NCBI GenBank assembly: GCA_036563485.1
Contig: DATCMI010000001.1
Location: 890,938-954,937 of the forward strand
Origin: Sphingomicrobium sp.
GTDB lineage: Bacteria > Pseudomonadota > Alphaproteobacteria > Sphingomonadales > Sphingomonadaceae
DNA: 64,000 nucleotides
Direction of reading: 5' to 3'
Below are positions 33,353-42,803 of this stretch, piece by piece. Position 1 is the stretch's first letter; each line of letters begins with the position of its first letter. Position numbers and translations under genes: made by a program. The notes below the pieces were generated by a model. That model was not told the DNA's origin. It did not search any database and worked only from the letters and a program-made list of their open reading frames with translations.

Positions 33353-35172
33353 GGGACCACCTTCCACATCCGGAACGGGGAATCCTCCGGCATCGCGACC
33401 GGCTGGAGCCAAGGCGGAACCTGCCCGCGCTGCAGCTGACCGTAAAAGCCTTTCGGCGCTTCCGACATGAAAATGGTGGTGGTCGAGCTGTTCGGGCAGC
33501 TCAGCACATAATCGGCGCGATATTTGCCGGCGATGATTTGCCGCGCCTGCTCCGCGCTTCCCCGCCACGCCGTCATCACGTCGACGATCTGCTGATAGTT
33601 GCGGTGATATGGCCCGGCGATCGCATTGTGCGGCGTGACCGCGATCAGCCGCGGGCCGAGGTCGACGAAGGTGAAAACCGTGCCTTTCGGCTGCATGGCC
33701 ACCGGGCGCAGACCCCACAGCGAAGCGCAGCGGCTGTTCGCCTGTCCGATCGCCCGGCTGAACGCGGTCGGCTTCTCCTGGGGCACGAAATAAAGCGCGA
33801 ACTGCACCGCGGCGCCGGCGCCGAGAATAAGCGCGGGGATCGCCAGAACCACCGGCAGCCAAGCTCCTGTCGACGGAACGCTCCGCAGCCGCGCTTTCCA
33901 GGCGAGCGGCACCAGGATCCAGCTGAGCGCGGCGGCGCCCGGGATCGCCAGCATCTGCGCCGCCGGCCCGGTCCGGGTCTGCCACAGCAGCAGCGTCGTC
34001 GCGACCAGCGCGGGCACCGCTGCGGCCACGATCCGCCGCAGCGATTCGCGGTCCTGCCGCCGCACCCAAGCGAGCAGCGCCCAACCGATCAGGCCCGTGA
34101 CCGGCAACGCGACGATCTGCAGCGCCGTGCGCCATCCATGGCGATAGACGGGCCGCGCTTCCTTGACGTGGCTCATCCACAGCTGCTGCGCTTCGGGCGA
34201 GATCCGCTCGGGCTTCTGCAGGCACTGCGGCCACATGCCGGCATGAAATGCGGCGATTACGATGGCTGCGACGGCCGCAAGCAGGAGCCGCCGCTTCCAG
34301 TCTGCCGGCGACAGCCATGCGATGCCGAACAGCAAGGCGCTGCCGAGCAGCGCGTCCGATAAATAGACCGGCGACAAGGCGTCGCAGACCGCCGCGCGAT
34401 TGTCGTTCGAAGCGAACAGCAGATAGCCGAGCGCCACCGACGCGCTCAGCGACAGCGCGTAAGCGCGGAGCCTCGGCGTCTCGTCCCGGTCAGTGATCCA
34501 GAACAGCACCATCGCGGCTCCGCCGAGCGCGAGATAGATGATCATCTCGAGCCCGATCGACAGCGAGAGCGCCGAGCTGAGGCCGAGCACCAAGCCGCCA
34601 CGCACCCTGTTCGGATCGGCGATCGCGGCGATGCCCGTCGCGAGCAGCGCCAATTGCCAGCCGTGGTGGTCGATCCGCTCCGGCATGAACATGCCGTTGG
34701 TCGATCCGGCGAAGAATAAGGCTAGTAGCGCCAGCGGATAGGCGCGCGGATGGACCAGTCGCCGGGTCGTCAGCGCCAGGGAGAAGAGCAGCAGCAGATA
34801 GGGCAGCAGCGGCGCGATCGCGACCGCCCAGCGCTCGGCTGCCGGCCCGCCAAGGAACGGTCGAAGCCCAAGTACCAGCCCGGCAATCGGCAGGTCGACC
34901 AGCCGCGACCAGTGAATGTTGGCGCCGAACGGCGGGTTCATCCGATACTGGCGAAGGTCGAACCAGCCCTGCCCATGAAGCAGGCCGCGGACCTCCATGA
35001 TCCGCATGTTGTCGTCGGTATCCGGCAGCGCGAAATATGCGATCGCGGTCCACTTCTGGAAGATGTACCAGCCGGCCAGCGCCAGCCAGGTCAGCACCAC
35101 CACCAGCTTCCAGTGTCGCTCGAGCAGCTCGAGGGATCGGCGCTCCAGTGCCTCGAACTTGCCTTCGCTCAT
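33349..35172 (-). CDS. GT-C-like polytopic membrane glycosyltransferase A
   Basis: A 607-residue inner-membrane protein with about a dozen helices. After the first helix the external loop carries PDTDDNMRIMEVRGLL and WFDLRQYRMNPPFGANIHWS, with RLVDLP following (residues 50-95), which places acidic residues where GT-C enzymes bind lipid-phosphate sugars. ERIDHHGWQL (about 165-174) and, in the C-terminal domain, TPHNAIAGPYHRN and YVLSCPNSST follow. The gene at 38977 shares all these signatures. No family with a known substrate is recognised; transfer of a polyprenyl-phosphate sugar to an envelope acceptor is inferred. Last gene on the minus strand of the glycosylation locus. Confidence 0.8.
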   Translation of the reverse strand: MSEGKFEALERRSLELLERHWKLVVVLTWLALAGWYIFQKWTAIAYFALPDTDDNMRIMEVRGLLHGQGWFDLRQYRMNPPFGANIHWSRLVDLPIAGLVLGLRPFLGGPAAERWAVAIAPLLPYLLLLFSLALTTRRLVHPRAYPLALLALFFAGSTNGMFMPERIDHHGWQLALLATGIAAIADPNRVRGGLVLGLSSALSLSIGLEMIIYLALGGAAMVLFWITDRDETPRLRAYALSLSASVALGYLLFASNDNRAAVCDALSPVYLSDALLGSALLFGIAWLSPADWKRRLLLAAVAAIVIAAFHAGMWPQCLQKPERISPEAQQLWMSHVKEARPVYRHGWRTALQIVALPVTGLIGWALLAWVRRQDRESLRRIVAAAVPALVATTLLLWQTRTGPAAQMLAIPGAAALSWILVPLAWKARLRSVPSTGAWLPVVLAIPALILGAGAAVQFALYFVPQEKPTAFSRAIGQANSRCASLWGLRPVAMQPKGTVFTFVDLGPRLIAVTPHNAIAGPYHRNYQQIVDVMTAWRGSAEQARQIIAGKYRADYVLSCPNSSTTTIFMSEAPKGFYGQLQRGQVPPWLQPVAMPEDSPFRMWKVVP

Positions 35173-35245
35173 TTTTCGCGCTCTAGCCGCTCGACCTCAA
35201 ACGGCAAGCAGCCGCTCCTGGCGATTTTCCGAGCCTTCACCGCTT

Positions 35246-35662
35246 ATGCTCAATCAGATCACCGCCGAACACCGGTCCATGCTCGGCCAGATCGTCCGTT
35301 TCGGGATGGTCGGCGGCTTTGTCACCGGCCTCTACGCCTTGGTCTATTCGCCGCTCGCCAAGTTCGGGATCACCTCTCCCCAGGTGGCAAATTTCTGCGG
35401 TTATCTGGTGGCGATGATCACCGGCTATCTGCTGCACAGCCGCTGGAGCTTCCGCGGTCACGGACGGCGCGACAATCCGGCCCGGACCACCGTGCGCTTC
35501 TTCATCGTTTCGATCATCAGCTATTTGCTCAACGCCGCCTTCGTGTTCGTCCTCACCAATCGCGCGATGCTTGCGGGACCCTGGTGGTGGCCGCTGGTGC
35601 CGATCCTGTTTGTGACTCCGGCGGTGACCTTCACGCTCAATCGGCAGTGGGTTTTCCGCTGA
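35246..35662 (+). CDS. GtrA-family membrane protein (first copy)
   Basis: A 138-residue protein with four helices: RFGMVGGFVTGLYALVYSPL, ANFCGYLVAMITGYLLHSRW, FFIVSIISYLLNAAFVFVLT and PILFVTPAVTFTLNRQWVF. GtrA proteins are proposed to flip polyprenyl-phosphate sugars. ATG 35246 is the natural start, divergent from GT-C A by 73 bp. It overlaps the methyltransferase (TGATG), so both are made together. The two are the only plus-strand genes in the locus. Confidence 0.9.
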   Translation: MLNQITAEHRSMLGQIVRFGMVGGFVTGLYALVYSPLAKFGITSPQVANFCGYLVAMITGYLLHSRWSFRGHGRRDNPARTTVRFFIVSIISYLLNAAFVFVLTNRAMLAGPWWWPLVPILFVTPAVTFTLNRQWVFR

Positions 35663-36390
35663 TGGAACGCGTCGTTTATGAGCAGATGGCCGAGCTCGAC
35701 GACCGCCATTGGTGGTACCGCGCCCGCCGCAAGGTGCTTGCCGACCTGATTCGCCGCGCCGTCCGCCCTGCAGCCAATGCCGCGGTCCTCGAAATCGGCT
35801 GCGGCACCGGGCACAATCTGCCGATGCTCGGCCAGTTCGGCGCGATCGACGCGCTCGAACTCGACGACGAGGCGCGCGCGATCGCCGAACGGCGGATCGG
35901 CCGCAAGGTGATGAGCGACCCCCTGCCGGAGCTCGCCGGGGTGCGCGACCGCCACTACGACCTGATCGCCGCCTTGGACGTCATCGAACATATCGACGAC
36001 GATGCCGCCGCCCTTCGCTCAATTTCGACCAAGCTGAAGCCGGGCGGCAAGTTCCTGATGACCGTTCCGGCCCACCAATGGATGTGGTCGGCGCATGATG
36101 TCGTCAATCATCACAAGCGGCGCTATTCGAAGCGGCAGCTTCGCGCACTCGTCGACGCGTCGCCGCTGCGGCTGGAGAAGATCGGCTATTTCAACAGCCT
36201 GTTGTTCCCGATCGCGGCGGCGGAGCGTCTGTCATCCCGGCTGCGCGGCAAGGACGATGCCGACGTCAAGCTCCCGCCCGCGCCGCTCAACGCCGCGCTG
36301 GAGGCGGTGTTCGCCGCCGAACGTCACCTGGTCGGGCGCTTGCCTTTGACTCCGGGCGTTTCGCTGTTCGCGGTCGCGTCGGCGACATAG
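35662..36390 (+). CDS. SAM-dependent methyltransferase of the glycosylation locus
   Basis: A 242-residue class I methyltransferase. Motif I is VLEIGCGTGHNLPML, the acidic end of strand two is DALELDDEA, and the motif IV region is YDLIAALDVIEHIDDD, followed by LKPGGKFLMTVPAHQWMW. HDVVNHHKRRYSKRQLRAL is the typical pattern of methyltransferases acting on sugars or lipid-linked intermediates. The substrate is unknown. Its 3' end runs 67 bp into the convergent GT2 gene. Confidence 0.88.
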   Translation: MERVVYEQMAELDDRHWWYRARRKVLADLIRRAVRPAANAAVLEIGCGTGHNLPMLGQFGAIDALELDDEARAIAERRIGRKVMSDPLPELAGVRDRHYDLIAALDVIEHIDDDAAALRSISTKLKPGGKFLMTVPAHQWMWSAHDVVNHHKRRYSKRQLRALVDASPLRLEKIGYFNSLLFPIAAAERLSSRLRGKDDADVKLPPAPLNAALEAVFAAERHLVGRLPLTPGVSLFAVASAT

Positions 36391-37343
36391 CCTAGCCGCG
36401 AGCCGCCCCGGCGTTCCCCGCCGGCGATCTCCTGCACGATGTACAGCGGCCGGCCCTTCGCTTCATTGTAGAGCCGGCCGATATATTCGCCGAGCAGCGC
36501 CAGCACGAACATCTGCACTGCGCCGAGGACGACGACCACCAGCATCAGTGAGGTCCAGCCGGGAATGCTCCGGCCCGCTAGCCAGGCATAAGCGATGTAG
36601 AGGACCAGGATCGCCGAGCCGATCGACAGCGCCAGACCCGCGAGGCTGGCGAGCTTCAGCGGCGCCGAGGAGAAGCCGGTCAGCGCATCGAAGGCGAAGC
36701 GCATCATCTTCTTCAGCGGATATTTGGTCTCACCGGCGAACCGTTCCTGCCGGTCGTACGTGAAGGCGACCTGCCGGAAGCCGATCCACGCGACCATGCC
36801 GCGGATGAACCGCGCCTGCTCGGGCATCGCCAGCAGCGCGTCGAGCGCTCGCCGGCTCATCAGCCGGAAGTCGCCGGCGTCGAGCGGAATGTCGACATCG
36901 GTTGCACGCGACAGCAGCCGGTAAAAGGCATGCGCCGTTGCGCGCTTGAACGCCGTCTCGCCCGCGCGGCTCTTGCGCACGCCATAGACGACGTCCGCCT
37001 GTTCCTCGCGCATCACCGCCATCATCTCCGGCAGAAGCTCCGGCGGGTCCTGCAGGTCCGCATCGATGATCAGGATTGCGTCGCCGCGGCAGACGTCGAG
37101 CCCCGCCGTCAGCGCCAGCTGGTGACCGTGATTGCGCGACAGGTTCACCGCGACGACATGGCTGTCGGCGGCTGCGAGATCGCGCATGATCGGCCAGCTG
37201 CCGTCGCGCGATCCGTCGTTGACCAGCACGATCTCGAAGTCCTCGCCGACCGCCTTGCGTGCGGCGGCGCTCAGCCGCCCGTGCAGCGCGGCAAGGCAGG
37301 CTTCTTCGTTGAAGCAGGGGACGACGATCGAAAGCGCGGTCAT
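36324..37343 (-). CDS. Polyprenyl-phosphate glycosyltransferase, GT2 (GtrB/ArnC-like)
   Basis: A 339-residue membrane enzyme that should load a sugar from a nucleotide donor onto polyprenyl phosphate on the cytoplasmic face. Features are SIVVPCFNEEACLAALHGRL, ILVNDGSRDGSW-like EIVLVNDGSRDGSWPIMR, the metal-binding AILIIDADLQDPPELLPEMM and YGVRKSRAGETAFKR, then two C-terminal helices (LAGLALSIGSAILVLYIAYA and LMLVVVVLGAVQMFVLALLG) followed by EYIGRLYNEAKGRPLY. This is the usual partner of GtrA. ATG overlaps the preceding GT-C stop by one base. Confidence 0.94.
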   Translation of the reverse strand: MTALSIVVPCFNEEACLAALHGRLSAAARKAVGEDFEIVLVNDGSRDGSWPIMRDLAAADSHVVAVNLSRNHGHQLALTAGLDVCRGDAILIIDADLQDPPELLPEMMAVMREEQADVVYGVRKSRAGETAFKRATAHAFYRLLSRATDVDIPLDAGDFRLMSRRALDALLAMPEQARFIRGMVAWIGFRQVAFTYDRQERFAGETKYPLKKMMRFAFDALTGFSSAPLKLASLAGLALSIGSAILVLYIAYAWLAGRSIPGWTSLMLVVVVLGAVQMFVLALLGEYIGRLYNEAKGRPLYIVQEIAGGERRGGSRLGYVADATANSETPGVKGKRPTR

Positions 37344-38896
37344 TATTGGATCTGATAGAGGATGCTGCCCGGCCCGCGCCAGACCGGTCGCAGCCCGATC
37401 ACATTTTCCGGATCGTAGGGCGGCACATCGACCAGCCAGACGAAGTCGAAATCCTGCCGCGGCAGCGCGCCCAGGGACTCGCTGATCGTCCGGTGAATCG
37501 GGTCGCGGCAGCGGTCGGGGCGAACCAGCTGCGACGGATCGGCGGCGAAATAACCGGCGCGATTATATTTGAGGTCGAGGAGGTTGATGCCTTCGAGCAC
37601 CCATTGGTCGTTCGAAAAGCCTTCGCGCCGCACCATGGCCATCGCGCCGATGTGGCTGTTGCGAAGCAGGGGCCAATGCCCGCCGCAGGTCATCCCCGTG
37701 AGCGTGATCACCCGCGCCCCGCGCGGCACATGGTCGAGCGCTGCCAGCTTCGCGGTTTGGTCGTCGGCCGCTCTCGCCAGGCTCACCGTGTTGGCAGCGG
37801 TCCGAGCGCCGAAGAAGATCAGCCCGAGGACCGCGAGGACCTGCGCGGTCCGGCGGTCCGGCGCGCCGCGGAAGCGGATCGCCAGCAGCATCACCGCCAT
37901 CACAAAAGGCGCAAGGCGCATGTCGGCGTAAGCGGAACCGAACACGACACGCGGAACGACCGCGAAAGCCGCGGCAAGGACGATCGCCGAAAAGCCCAGC
38001 ATCCGCGACAGCGTCAGTTTGCGGCTGACGATCGCGAACAGGAACACCAGCGCCGTGGCGACTAGGGAGCCCATGTCGAACAGCTTCCACTGGTCGCGGA
38101 GCGCCGACTTGATCCACATCCACTTCAGCTTCCAGTTGAACCAGTCGATGGTTCGCCCGCCGTGCGCCTCGCTGCGCCAGATCAGCATGATCAGGATCGG
38201 CAGGCTCATCACCGACGTGCGCAGCGCCGCCTCGAGCCCCGCCTTCCACCAGCTGCGGCCCTTGTCGTGAAGGCGCACAGCCTCGCCCGAGAAGCACAAA
38301 AGCCCCAGCAGCCCCCATCCGTAGGTGTGGCAGAAGAAGATGACGATCGAGATCGGCACGAACAGCCATTCGCGAAGCACCGTGCGCTCGAGCCGCCCGA
38401 GGCGCAGCCAAAGGCCGAATGCAAGGAACGCCAGCGCCACCGACAGCGCATAGTTCACGAACCCGAACATGAACGGGAAGCCGTAAATGAACGGCAGCGC
38501 GAAAAAGGCGGTCGGCGGGATTCGCCCGTGCACTTCGCGCGCCACCCACAGGAACCCGGCGGCGGTGAGCGGCGGGATGAGGACTACGATCAGCTTCACC
38601 GCAGCTTCGAGCCCGAACAGCTTCCCGAGCGGGAACATCAAAAGGTCGACGCCAAGGTTGCCGATCGCCGCCCAATGATAGTCGAAATAACGCTGCAGAT
38701 AGGGCGAGTGGTGAAGGTCGAGCTCTACCCGGTAGCGGCCCATGTGCCCGAACAGGTCGACCAGCGGCGGGATCGGCGGATAGAGCAAGGGGATCGCGGT
38801 CGCGAAGATCAGCAAGGCGAGGAACAAGGGCGATTCCCACCAGGCGCGGCTCGCCGCACCTGCCTGATCGCCGCCGATGTTGCTGCCCCCGGTCAT
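37343..38896 (-). CDS. Polytopic GT-C-like membrane protein B
   Basis: A 517-residue protein with about eleven helices. Its first external loop reads PPLVDLFGHMGRYRVELDLH and SPYLQRYFDYHWAAIGNLGV, a different arrangement from the other two large proteins of the locus, although the overall plan (first loop with acidic residues, soluble C-terminal domain) is alike. The C-terminal part has TCGGHWPLLRNSHIGAMAMV. No established family was recognised. It is translated just ahead of the GT2 gene and probably uses the same lipid-linked sugar. Confidence 0.72.
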   Translation of the reverse strand: MTGGSNIGGDQAGAASRAWWESPLFLALLIFATAIPLLYPPIPPLVDLFGHMGRYRVELDLHHSPYLQRYFDYHWAAIGNLGVDLLMFPLGKLFGLEAAVKLIVVLIPPLTAAGFLWVAREVHGRIPPTAFFALPFIYGFPFMFGFVNYALSVALAFLAFGLWLRLGRLERTVLREWLFVPISIVIFFCHTYGWGLLGLLCFSGEAVRLHDKGRSWWKAGLEAALRTSVMSLPILIMLIWRSEAHGGRTIDWFNWKLKWMWIKSALRDQWKLFDMGSLVATALVFLFAIVSRKLTLSRMLGFSAIVLAAAFAVVPRVVFGSAYADMRLAPFVMAVMLLAIRFRGAPDRRTAQVLAVLGLIFFGARTAANTVSLARAADDQTAKLAALDHVPRGARVITLTGMTCGGHWPLLRNSHIGAMAMVRREGFSNDQWVLEGINLLDLKYNRAGYFAADPSQLVRPDRCRDPIHRTISESLGALPRQDFDFVWLVDVPPYDPENVIGLRPVWRGPGSILYQIQ

Positions 38897-38976
38897 GAGG
38901 GGCGCGTCCTAGCCCTGTGGGGTCGATTGGCCAACCACCCGGCTGCCGCCGCGCATGCAGCGTCGAACGCCGGCGG

Positions 38977-40776
38977 TCAGCCTTTTGCCGTGACCGGGAC
39001 GCGGGGCTTTACCTCCCACACGCGCAGGAACTTGAGCCCGTCGATCTTCACCGGCGCCAGCCAGGAAGGCGCCTTGCCCTTGCTCAGCGCGGCGGCGAGC
39101 CCCTTGGGGCCATTCCCGGCCCACCAGCCGGCCTCGGCCGTACCGGGGCAGAAGACGACATAGCGGATGTGCCGCCGGGCGATGATCTCGTGCTGGTTCT
39201 TCTCCGGCCCGACGAACAGCATGATCATGTCGCGGATGCCGGTGACGTTGCGATGGTGGCCGCTGCCGATTGCCGTATGCGGCGTCTCGGCGATGATCGC
39301 CGGCGTGATGTCGAGCGGCGATGCGATGATGCTGGCCGGCAGCGCATTCAGATGCGTGATCTCGCTCTGGCGCGCGCATTCGGCGCCGAAGTCGGGCTCG
39401 TTGCCGCTGTCGGGGTCCTGCGGCATCGTCGCCGCCGGCACGGCATAGGCCGGCGCCATGATGCACAAGGCTCCCGCAGTTGCGAGCACTCGCTTGGGCA
39501 TGCGCGGGACGGCGCGCGCCCGCGACAGGGCGAAATCGCACAGGAAAGCGGTGCCCGGCAGGCTGACGACGCTCGCCAGCGTCGCTTCGCGAGTCACTGC
39601 GATCGAAACCAGGGTCGCGGCGCCCAGGAGGAAGGCGAACGCGCCCCACAAGCGCCGCTCTTCGCCCTCGGTCTTCCACATCGCGAACAGCGCCGCGGCC
39701 AGACCGACGACCTGCTGCGACATGGCCACCGCCATGTCCTTGAACGCCAGGTTCCAGACCGGCTGCCCCTCGTCGACGGCATTGTACCACATGCGCGTGA
39801 CCAGCGGGTCGAGCGCGTCGAACGGCTTGATGAAGTGGGGATCGACCGAGAAGATCGCCGCGGTCGCAAGCACGGCGATCGCGGCCAGCGCGGCAAAGCG
39901 GCGGCGGATGGCCTCGAACCCGCTGCGGATCACCAGCAGCCCGCAAAGCGCCGCCGCAGCGAAGGCTGCGAGATGGCCGCCATTCAAGGAATCGTGGTGG
40001 ATGACTCCCCAGGTCGCCGGCAGGTGCGTCGCGCCGAATAGCAACGAAGCCGAGGCCGCCAGCGACAGGAGATAGGCCTTCAGCCGCTCGGTCGCGGTGG
40101 CGTCCAACAGCCATTGGAGCGCGAACAGCGCCGCCACCGCAACGGCAAACGGCAGGGCCTCGACCGAGATGTTGAGCCACAGGCCGATGCCGACGCCCGC
40201 GAGCAGTCCCGACCGGCGCTTGTTCCCGTCGAGCGCGGCAAGCACCACGACCAGCGCCAGCACGATCTGCCACCCATGATGGTCGATCCGCATTGATCGC
40301 ATCTGCGTCATTGCGCCGAGCGACGCCGGTGCGCCGATCGTCGCGAGCAGGGCCATGCGCGGCGTGCCGAGACGGAGCGCGATCCGGTAGACGAGGACCA
40401 TCGCTGCGCCGAGCGTCAGCATAGGCACGATCACCAGCGCTGCGGTCTCGGCATGATATTGGCCGACGAACGGGCGGAACAGCAGGACCACCGCGGCGAT
40501 CGGCAGGTCGACAAAGCGCGACCAGTGCATCGGCCCGCCGTAGGGCGGATTAAGCCGGTGCTGCGAAACGTCGAACCAGCTCTGCCCCGCCAGCCAGTCG
40601 CGCACCTGCAGCAGGCGCATGGCGTCGTCCGGATCGGGAAAGGTGCGGTCGGAAAGGTCCGGGAAGGCGCTGACCGTTTTGGCGAGCGCAACCACCAGCC
40701 AAATGACGAACAGCATCTTCAGCTCGCGCGAAAAAGTGCTGCGGGGCTGTGCTTCACCGCTCTCTTGCGAAGTCAT
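38977..40776 (-). CDS. GT-C-like polytopic membrane glycosyltransferase C, paralogue of A
   Basis: A 599-residue protein from ATG 40776 (MTSQESGEAQPRST); the longer open frame upstream is non-coding in character. First loop: FPDPDDAMRLLQVRDWL, then WFDVSQHRLNPPYGGPMHWS and RFVDLP (residues 47-92). RIDHHGWQIV lies near 163-172 and the C-terminal domain has TPHTAIGSGHHRN and YVVFCPGTAE. These match the protein at 33349 position for position, while intervening helices have drifted. The pattern is compatible with STT3-like oligosaccharyl or glycosyl transfer; the acceptor is unknown. Confidence 0.8.
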   Translation of the reverse strand: MTSQESGEAQPRSTFSRELKMLFVIWLVVALAKTVSAFPDLSDRTFPDPDDAMRLLQVRDWLAGQSWFDVSQHRLNPPYGGPMHWSRFVDLPIAAVVLLFRPFVGQYHAETAALVIVPMLTLGAAMVLVYRIALRLGTPRMALLATIGAPASLGAMTQMRSMRIDHHGWQIVLALVVVLAALDGNKRRSGLLAGVGIGLWLNISVEALPFAVAVAALFALQWLLDATATERLKAYLLSLAASASLLFGATHLPATWGVIHHDSLNGGHLAAFAAAALCGLLVIRSGFEAIRRRFAALAAIAVLATAAIFSVDPHFIKPFDALDPLVTRMWYNAVDEGQPVWNLAFKDMAVAMSQQVVGLAAALFAMWKTEGEERRLWGAFAFLLGAATLVSIAVTREATLASVVSLPGTAFLCDFALSRARAVPRMPKRVLATAGALCIMAPAYAVPAATMPQDPDSGNEPDFGAECARQSEITHLNALPASIIASPLDITPAIIAETPHTAIGSGHHRNVTGIRDMIMLFVGPEKNQHEIIARRHIRYVVFCPGTAEAGWWAGNGPKGLAAALSKGKAPSWLAPVKIDGLKFLRVWEVKPRVPVTAKG

Positions 40777-40855
40777 TCTTGAACGAACCTTCCCCCACGC
40801 GGGCTGCGCCCGTCGATCGATGGGCGGATGGTGAAGAAGATTGGTTAGCGGACGG

Positions 40856-42370
40856 TTAAATCGCCGCGCGGCCGGACAGACGCACCGCGACGCAGCCGTC
40901 GAAGCCGACAGGCTCTGCGCCGACTGCGACCAGGTCTTTGGCGGCTTCGGAATTGCAGCTGACGGCAAGGCCGCCGCCGACAAGCTGTCCACGCCGTTCG
41001 ACGCGCGCAATGTTCATGTCGCGCCGGCTCCAAAGCAGCGCGTAGAAGTCGAACTGGGGCGCGTAGGCGCGGATGCCGCTGACGTCGAAACCGGGCTCCA
41101 CCACGGTCACTTGCCGGACGCCGCGGTCGTGAAGCGTGGTGAACAAGCTGCCGTAGCTCGCCTCAGGATAATAATCCTGCTGCGGCAGGAGCTCATAGCG
41201 AAGGCGGCCTGCCGTTACGCATGCGCACAGCACAGTGATCGCCAGCAAGGCGTTCGCCGGGTTGAGGAGGGCGCCCTTGTCCGAACCGACGAAGCGGGGA
41301 AGACGATCGGCCATGGCGATCGCGCAAGCGATGGCGAGCCACGGCAGCGCGGGCGCCATATATTGGATCAGCCGCGTTTCGGGCAGGCTGATCAGCACGA
41401 TCTGGGTGACGACGCAGCACAGCGCGAACACCAAAGCTTGCCGCGAGCGGCCCTTGCGCCCGAGGAGGCCCAGCGGCGCCAACATCGCCAGCGGCCCGGC
41501 GCTGAACATCCAGTCGTCGGCAAGCTCCTGGAAGTAAAACCAGGGCGAACGCTGCATAGGCCCGAGCTGGGCCTGATATCGCCCGGCGAAATCGTTGAAC
41601 CAAACCGCAGCGAGATAGCCGGGCGCCGCAAGCTCACGCGCGACGTAGAAGAGCAACAGCGGAAGGGCGGCCGCAACGACCATCAGCACGTACCGCGGAT
41701 CGCGTAGCGCACGCCCAAGTCGGCGCGTCAGCAGCAGGTAAACGGCAACCCCGGCCCCGGGAACGAAGGCCGCGATCGTCTTGGTCAGCGCCGCTGCGGC
41801 GACGAGCGCGCCGATCAGGATGAGCAGCCGCGTCGAGGGCCGCCGCCGGTGCACGGCGAAGAACAGCAGCGCCAAATAGGATGTGGTGAAGAAGACGAGC
41901 AGCGCGTCAAAGTCAGCTGCGCGCGCGCCATGGCGTCCGAAGAAGGCGACGCTGGTGCTGAGCAGAAACACTGCGAAGGCTGCCGCGACCGTGGAGTGGG
42001 TCACCCGGCCGACGAAGGCATAAACGACCAGCAGTGTACCGAGCGCCCCCACCATCGACGGCACGCGAAGCGCGACTTCCGAAGGGCCGAATAGCCAGAT
42101 CGAGGCATTCATCAGCCAGATCATCAGCGGCGGCTTGGTGTTCCACAGGTCCGGCGCGAAGCCGTAGGTCGTCACCAGGCTCCACCCGCTGTGGTACATT
42201 TCGAGCGCGTTCACCGCGAGGCGCGACTCGTCCCACAAATAGATGGGCGGCACCCGCGCATCGACGAACATGAACAGCGAGCACAGCAGCAGGAGTGCCG
42301 CCGGGACCGCCCAGCCGGGTAACGCGCGACCTTTGGCCGGCGCGGCTGCGATTGCTTGGGAAGCCTGCAT
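40856..42370 (-). CDS. ArnT/PMT-like glycosyltransferase
   Basis: A 504-residue GT-C enzyme with the family's first-loop motif YLWDESRLAVNALEM (Asp-Glu pair near residues 46-47). WNTKPPLMIWLM matches the ArnT KPPL motif. Further helices include FFGRHGARAADFDALLVFFT and SLPETRLIQYMAPALPWLAI. ArnT-type enzymes move a sugar from undecaprenyl phosphate to lipid A or to proteins on the periplasmic side. It follows the second GtrA gene by ten bases. Substrate unknown. Confidence 0.9.
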   Translation of the reverse strand: MQASQAIAAAPAKGRALPGWAVPAALLLLCSLFMFVDARVPPIYLWDESRLAVNALEMYHSGWSLVTTYGFAPDLWNTKPPLMIWLMNASIWLFGPSEVALRVPSMVGALGTLLVVYAFVGRVTHSTVAAAFAVFLLSTSVAFFGRHGARAADFDALLVFFTTSYLALLFFAVHRRRPSTRLLILIGALVAAAALTKTIAAFVPGAGVAVYLLLTRRLGRALRDPRYVLMVVAAALPLLLFYVARELAAPGYLAAVWFNDFAGRYQAQLGPMQRSPWFYFQELADDWMFSAGPLAMLAPLGLLGRKGRSRQALVFALCCVVTQIVLISLPETRLIQYMAPALPWLAIACAIAMADRLPRFVGSDKGALLNPANALLAITVLCACVTAGRLRYELLPQQDYYPEASYGSLFTTLHDRGVRQVTVVEPGFDVSGIRAYAPQFDFYALLWSRRDMNIARVERRGQLVGGGLAVSCNSEAAKDLVAVGAEPVGFDGCVAVRLSGRAAI

Positions 42371-42380
42371 GGCCTTGCGC

Positions 42381-42803
42381 TTAGTGAACGGCGAGCCGGT
42401 CGGACCGAAACACGATCCAGCGCCGCGCCAGCCAGGTCAGGGTAAAGCTCGCGCCGACCGCAACGGCCTTCGTTACGGCGAGGTTGATGCCGAGCGCGTC
42501 ACCGGCGCTGACGATCCCCGTCGTCAGTGCAAGGCCGCCGAGCGCGGAAATGACGAACAGCATCTTCTGGCGCGTGCGCGCCGGCCCCCGTTCGGCAAGC
42601 TCATGCGCGAACACCGCGCGGCTGCTGATCAGCCAGTGCGCGGCAATGCCGATCGCATAGCCGACTGCCGCTGCAACGCCCGGCTGCGCGCCCGCGGCGA
42701 CCAGCGAGAAGAAGCAGCTGGCGTCGACGCCGAGGGCAATGCCGCTCGCCGCGACATAGCGCAGGAACGTGTCGTTCCACAGCCGCGTGGCGACAAGCCG
42801 CAT
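42381..42803 (-). CDS. GtrA-family membrane protein (second copy)
   Basis: A 140-residue protein with four helices: YVAASGIALGVDASCFFSLV, VGYAIGIAAHWLISSRAVF, MLFVISALGGLALTTGIVSA and AVAVGASFTLTWLARRWIVF. It has the same plan as the GtrA at 35246 but little sequence identity, so the locus encodes two candidate flippases. ATG overlaps the stop of the flavoprotein gene by one base and the ArnT-like gene follows closely, so it likely pairs with that enzyme. Confidence 0.88.
   Translation of the reverse strand: MRLVATRLWNDTFLRYVAASGIALGVDASCFFSLVAAGAQPGVAAAVGYAIGIAAHWLISSRAVFAHELAERGPARTRQKMLFVISALGGLALTTGIVSAGDALGINLAVTKAVAVGASFTLTWLARRWIVFRSDRLAVH

Noticed and set aside
38977-41010. Longer start for the third GT-C protein, to 41010
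   Set aside because: The extension would overlap the end of the ArnT-like gene and its sequence is not membrane-protein-like; ATG 40776 begins the conserved part.
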